Below are positions 57,896 through 60,772 of a DNA stretch of 60,772 nucleotides, one piece after another. Each line of letters opens with the position of its first letter. Position 1 is the stretch's first letter. The position numbers and the translations under genes were made by a program. Below the pieces are notes generated by a model. It was not told the origin of the DNA. It saw only the letters and a program-made list of their open reading frames with translations, and made no database searches. The stretch comes from Gammaproteobacteria bacterium. GTDB lineage: Bacteria > Pseudomonadota > Gammaproteobacteria > Ga0077536. The stretch covers positions 1-60,772 of the forward strand of contig JADLGE010000061.1 in assembly GCA_020849475.1 (NCBI GenBank). Reading direction: 5' to 3'.

Positions 57896-59392
57896 ATGAG
57901 TAACGCCAGCCCAGCGACCATCGCGGCGATCGATCTCGGCTCCAACAGCTTTCACATGATTGTTGCCCACACGGCGGGCGATCATTTCCGCATCGTCGAC
58001 CGCATGCGCAGCGCGGTGCGGCTCGGCGCCGGCCTCGGCGCCGACCACCAGATCGACCCGGCGGCGGTCGAGCGGGCCATGGCCTGTCTCGCGCAGTTCG
58101 GCGAGCGCTTGCGCGGCCTGCCCCCGGAAGCGGTGCGGGTGGTCGGCACCAACACCCTGCGTCACGCGCGCAACACCGCGGGCTTCCTCGCTCGCGCCGA
58201 AGCGACGCTCGGCCATCGCATCGACGTCATCACCGGCCACGAAGAAGCGCGCCTCATCTATCTTGGTGTCTCCCACGGCCTCGATGACGATGCCGATGTG
58301 CGCCTGGTGGTCGATATCGGCGGCGGCAGCTCGGAGTTCATCCTGGGACGGCGCTTCGACCCGCTCTACATGGAAAGCCTGCACATGGGCTGCGTGAGCC
58401 ATAGCGCGCGCTATTTCGGCGACGGCCAGATCAGCGCCTCGCGCTTCAAGGCCGCCGAACTCGCGGCACGCCAGGAACTCGAGCCGATCGAAACCAGCTA
58501 TCGCCGCATCGGCTGGCAGTCTGTCATTGGCGCGTCGGGCACCATCATGTCGGTCGGTGACGTGCTGCGTCAGCAGGGTGGCGGCCTGGATGGCATCACC
58601 AGCGCCGAACTCGAACGCGTGAAGCAGCAGGTGCTGGCCGCCGGTCACGTCGACAAACTCAACATGCCGGGTCTCGCTGAAGAGCGGCGCGCGGTATTCG
58701 TTGGCGGCGTGGCGATTCTCTGTGCGATCTTCGACGCGCTCGGCATTTCGCGCATGCGGGTGTCGGACAGCGCCATCCGCGAAGGGCTGCTCTACGACCT
58801 GCTGGGGCGCATTCACCAGGAAGACGTGCGCGAGCGCGCGGTCGGTGAACTGGCGGTGCGCTATCACATCGACCGCGCGCAGGCGCTGCGGGTCGAGAAC
58901 ACCGCCGTCGAATTACTGCGCCAGGTCGCGCAGCCGTGGGGCCTCACCGGCGAAGACAACGAGCGCCTGCTGCGCTGGGCATCGCTGCTGCATGAGATCG
59001 GCCTCTCGGTCACCCACAGCCAGTACCACAAGCACGGTGCCTACCTGCTCAGCTATCTCGACATGCCGGGCTTCGCCACCGGTGAACAGCAGCGTCTGGC
59101 GGCGCTGGTGCGTGGCCACCGGCGCAAAGTGCCGCTGGCGGAATGGCAACGCCTGCCAGTCGCGCAACAGCCGCGCGTGCTGCGCCTGGGCGTGCTGTTG
59201 CGCCTGGCCTGCCTTCTGCATCGTCGCCGCAGCGAGGAAGCCCAGGGCCCGGTCGAGGTCAGCGTCGAAAATGGCACACTGAAATTGCGCTTTGCGTTTG
59301 GCTGGCTGGATGCGCACGCACTGACGCGTGCGGATCTCGAGCAGGAAGCGGTCTATTTGAAGGCCGCCAACATCAAGCTCAAGTTCAAATAA
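57896..59392 (+). CDS. ppx: Exopolyphosphatase / pppGpp phosphohydrolase
   Basis: Removes terminal phosphates from polyphosphate, and in related GppA enzymes converts pppGpp to ppGpp. The 498-residue ASKHA-fold protein has phosphate motif 1 AAIDLGSNSFHMIV and phosphate motif 2 VVDIGGGSSEFILG. It also has the GASGTIMSV loop and a C-terminal HD-like region (LLRWASLLHEIGLSVTH, YLLSYLDMPGF). It faces ppk, the synthetic enzyme, tail to tail. Confidence 0.95.
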   Translation: MSNASPATIAAIDLGSNSFHMIVAHTAGDHFRIVDRMRSAVRLGAGLGADHQIDPAAVERAMACLAQFGERLRGLPPEAVRVVGTNTLRHARNTAGFLARAEATLGHRIDVITGHEEARLIYLGVSHGLDDDADVRLVVDIGGGSSEFILGRRFDPLYMESLHMGCVSHSARYFGDGQISASRFKAAELAARQELEPIETSYRRIGWQSVIGASGTIMSVGDVLRQQGGGLDGITSAELERVKQQVLAAGHVDKLNMPGLAEERRAVFVGGVAILCAIFDALGISRMRVSDSAIREGLLYDLLGRIHQEDVRERAVGELAVRYHIDRAQALRVENTAVELLRQVAQPWGLTGEDNERLLRWASLLHEIGLSVTHSQYHKHGAYLLSYLDMPGFATGEQQRLAALVRGHRRKVPLAEWQRLPVAQQPRVLRLGVLLRLACLLHRRRSEEAQGPVEVSVENGTLKLRFAFGWLDAHALTRADLEQEAVYLKAANIKLKFK

Positions 59393-59410
59393 TCTGGCCG
59401 TCTTCTTTAC

Positions 59411-59441
59411 TTGTGGGTCAGACTGAAGTCGTGACCCACAA
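59411..59441. terminator. Type-A-related hairpin between ppx and ppk
   Basis: A stem TTGTGGGTCA / TGACCCACAA (59411-59420 and 59432-59441) with an 11-nt loop lies in the 63-bp convergent gap. The left 14 bp, TTGTGGGTCAGACT, match 28872-28885 of the type-A element exactly. It may be a bidirectional terminator derived from the same repeat family. Confidence 0.65.
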
Positions 59442-59455
59442 TGCTGTGCAATCAG

Positions 59456-60772
59456 TCAGCTCCCCGACAAATCCTCGAGCAAGGTCTGCTGCGCGTCGCG
59501 CACGTGGGCGGCATTGGGCTTGACCCGCGCATAAGTGCCGTCACTGCGTAACTGCCAGGCGCGGGTGTTGTCGGCCAGATAATTGTTGATGCATTCCTTC
59601 AGGATGCGCTGGTGCAGGCGCTTGTCTTCGACCCGGAAGCAGGTTTCGATGCGGTTGAAGAAATTACGTCCCATCCAGTCGGCGCTGGAAAGGTAGATCT
59701 CGTCATCACCATCATTGTGGAAGTAGAACACCCGCGCATGTTCCAGGAAGCGCCCGACAATGGAGCGCACGCGGATGTTCTCCGATAGCCCTGGCAGACC
59801 CGGGCGCAATGCACACACGCCGCGGATGATGAGGTCTATCTTGACGCCCGCCTGCGATGCTTCATACAGCGCGTTGATCGTCTGTACTTCCGACAGCGCG
59901 TTCATCTTGGCGATGATGCGTGCCGGCAGTCCCGAACGTGCGCGGCGCGTTTCGCGCGCGATGAGTTCGAGAATGGTGCTGTGCATGGTGAACGGCGACT
60001 GCAGCAGCTTCTTCAATTTGCCGGCGCGACCGGGCGCGGTCAGCATGTGGAAGACCTTCTGCACGTCGACGCCGATGGTGTTGTCGCAGGTGAACAGGCC
60101 GTAGTCGGTGTACAGGCGCGCGGTGCGCGGATGGTAGTTGCCGGTGCCGAGGTGCACGTAGCGTCGCAGCAGTTTGCCCTCGCGTCGCACCACCAGGATC
60201 ATCTTGGCGTGGGTCTTGTGGCCGACGATGCCGTACACCACGTGCGCGCCGGCTTCCTGCAGGCGCGTGGCCAATTCGATGTTGGCCTCTTCGTCGAAGC
60301 GCGCCTTGAGCTCGATGACGACCGTCACCTCCTTGCCCTTGCGCGCGGCTTCCAGCAAGGCTTCCACCACCGGTGAATCGGGCCCGGTGCGGTACAGGGT
60401 CTGGCGGATGACCAGCACCGCCGGGTCGCGCGCGGCCTGGTAGAGAAAATCGGTGACCGGCGCGAAGGACTGGAAAGGATGGTGCAGCAACAGATCGCCG
60501 CGCCGAATCACATCGAACATGTCGCTGCCCTGGGGCAGGCGCGTCGGGCGACCGGGAACGAAAGACGGAAACTTGAGATCGGGTCGTTCGATCATGTCGA
60601 ACACCGCCATGAGGCGGGTCAGATTGACCGGGCCATTGCATTGGAAAATGTCCGGGTCCTGCAGATCGAACTCCTGGCGCAGCAAGGACGCCATCTGCGC
60701 CGGACATTCGCTTGCCACTTCGAGGCGCACCGCATCGCCGAAACGGCGCTGGTGCAGCTCGCCTTCCAGCGC
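59456..60772 (-). CDS. ppk: Polyphosphate kinase 1, truncated by the window edge
   Basis: Reversible synthesis of polyphosphate from ATP. The C-terminal 438 codons are present; the N-terminus lies beyond the right edge, and the frame is open to base 60772 (LEGELHQRRFGDAVRLEV). Motifs: DLLLHHPFQSF, VIRQTLYRTGPDSPVV, the phosphohistidine motif KTHAKMILV, HLGTGNYHPRTARLYTDYGLF, and the second catalytic block with IRGVCALRPG and RSIVGRFLEHARVFYF. Paired with convergent ppx as in many gammaproteobacteria. Confidence 0.96.
   Translation of the reverse strand, partial: ALEGELHQRRFGDAVRLEVASECPAQMASLLRQEFDLQDPDIFQCNGPVNLTRLMAVFDMIERPDLKFPSFVPGRPTRLPQGSDMFDVIRRGDLLLHHPFQSFAPVTDFLYQAARDPAVLVIRQTLYRTGPDSPVVEALLEAARKGKEVTVVIELKARFDEEANIELATRLQEAGAHVVYGIVGHKTHAKMILVVRREGKLLRRYVHLGTGNYHPRTARLYTDYGLFTCDNTIGVDVQKVFHMLTAPGRAGKLKKLLQSPFTMHSTILELIARETRRARSGLPARIIAKMNALSEVQTINALYEASQAGVKIDLIIRGVCALRPGLPGLSENIRVRSIVGRFLEHARVFYFHNDGDDEIYLSSADWMGRNFFNRIETCFRVEDKRLHQRILKECINNYLADNTRAWQLRSDGTYARVKPNAAHVRDAQQTLLEDLSGS

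Overview
The window is a dense, GC-rich bacterial chromosome segment. Its gene order is that of a gammaproteobacterium outside the Enterobacterales: gyrB-recF-dnaN-dnaA / rpmH-rnpA-yidC-mnmE, glnE-ilvE-glycosyltransferases, and dsbD-tlpA-aroQ-accB-accC-prmA-DUF3426-dusB-fis-purH-purD. I cannot place it to family. I found no phage, IS element, integrase, CRISPR array, rRNA or tRNA, and no stretch above 300 bases lacks a gene.

Layout. 0-3.4 kb: aa3-type cytochrome oxidase genes (coxB, coxA, a 41-residue assembly protein and the first codons of a probable ctaG) plus a DUF2244 gene. 3.4-7.9 kb: biotin operon bioB-bioF-bioC-bioD, with comF divergent. 7.9-17.9 kb: the replication-origin neighbourhood. 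The likely oriC is the AT-rich dnaA-dnaN gap with two DnaA boxes; a third box overlaps the dnaA promoter. 17.9-27.5 kb: a lipopolysaccharide-core-like block (two GT9 and two GT4 glycosyltransferases, an ELM1-family protein, a PAPS-type sulfotransferase) joined to ilvE and glnE. 27.6-41.3 kb: a methionine-type aminotransferase, fxsA, cutA, thiol-redox genes, fatty-acid initiation (accBC), the dusB-fis pair and purine genes. 41.3-54.6 kb: a more accessory stretch of alpha/beta hydrolase, secreted cupin, 6-oxocamphor-hydrolase-like protein, Rieske oxygenase, flavodoxin, two luciferase-like flavoenzymes, a Baeyer-Villiger monooxygenase and a DHH protein, interleaved with hisH, hisB, hemF, fbp and ogt. 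54.7-60.8 kb: dtd, typA, a DUF2007 gene, a rhodanese, ppx and a 5'-truncated ppk.

Most interesting points. (1) A crotonase-fold protein at 43065-43844, which would normally be labelled enoyl-CoA hydratase, carries all five residues I recall as the active site of 6-oxocamphor hydrolase at one constant offset. With the nearby Baeyer-Villiger, luciferase-like and Rieske oxygenases this suggests catabolism of an alicyclic ketone or diketone. (2) Two short palindrome families (cores GTCAGACT..AGTCTGAC and TGCGAAT..ATTCGCA) occupy all four tail-to-tail intergenic gaps longer than 11 bp, and one gap carries a hybrid of both. (3) rnpA has no ATG, GTG or TTG start at its expected N-terminus. (4) A predicted sulfotransferase sits inside the LPS-core block.

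All protein names rest on motif recognition by eye, and all start choices on ribosome-binding sites and remembered family N-termini. No database search was run.
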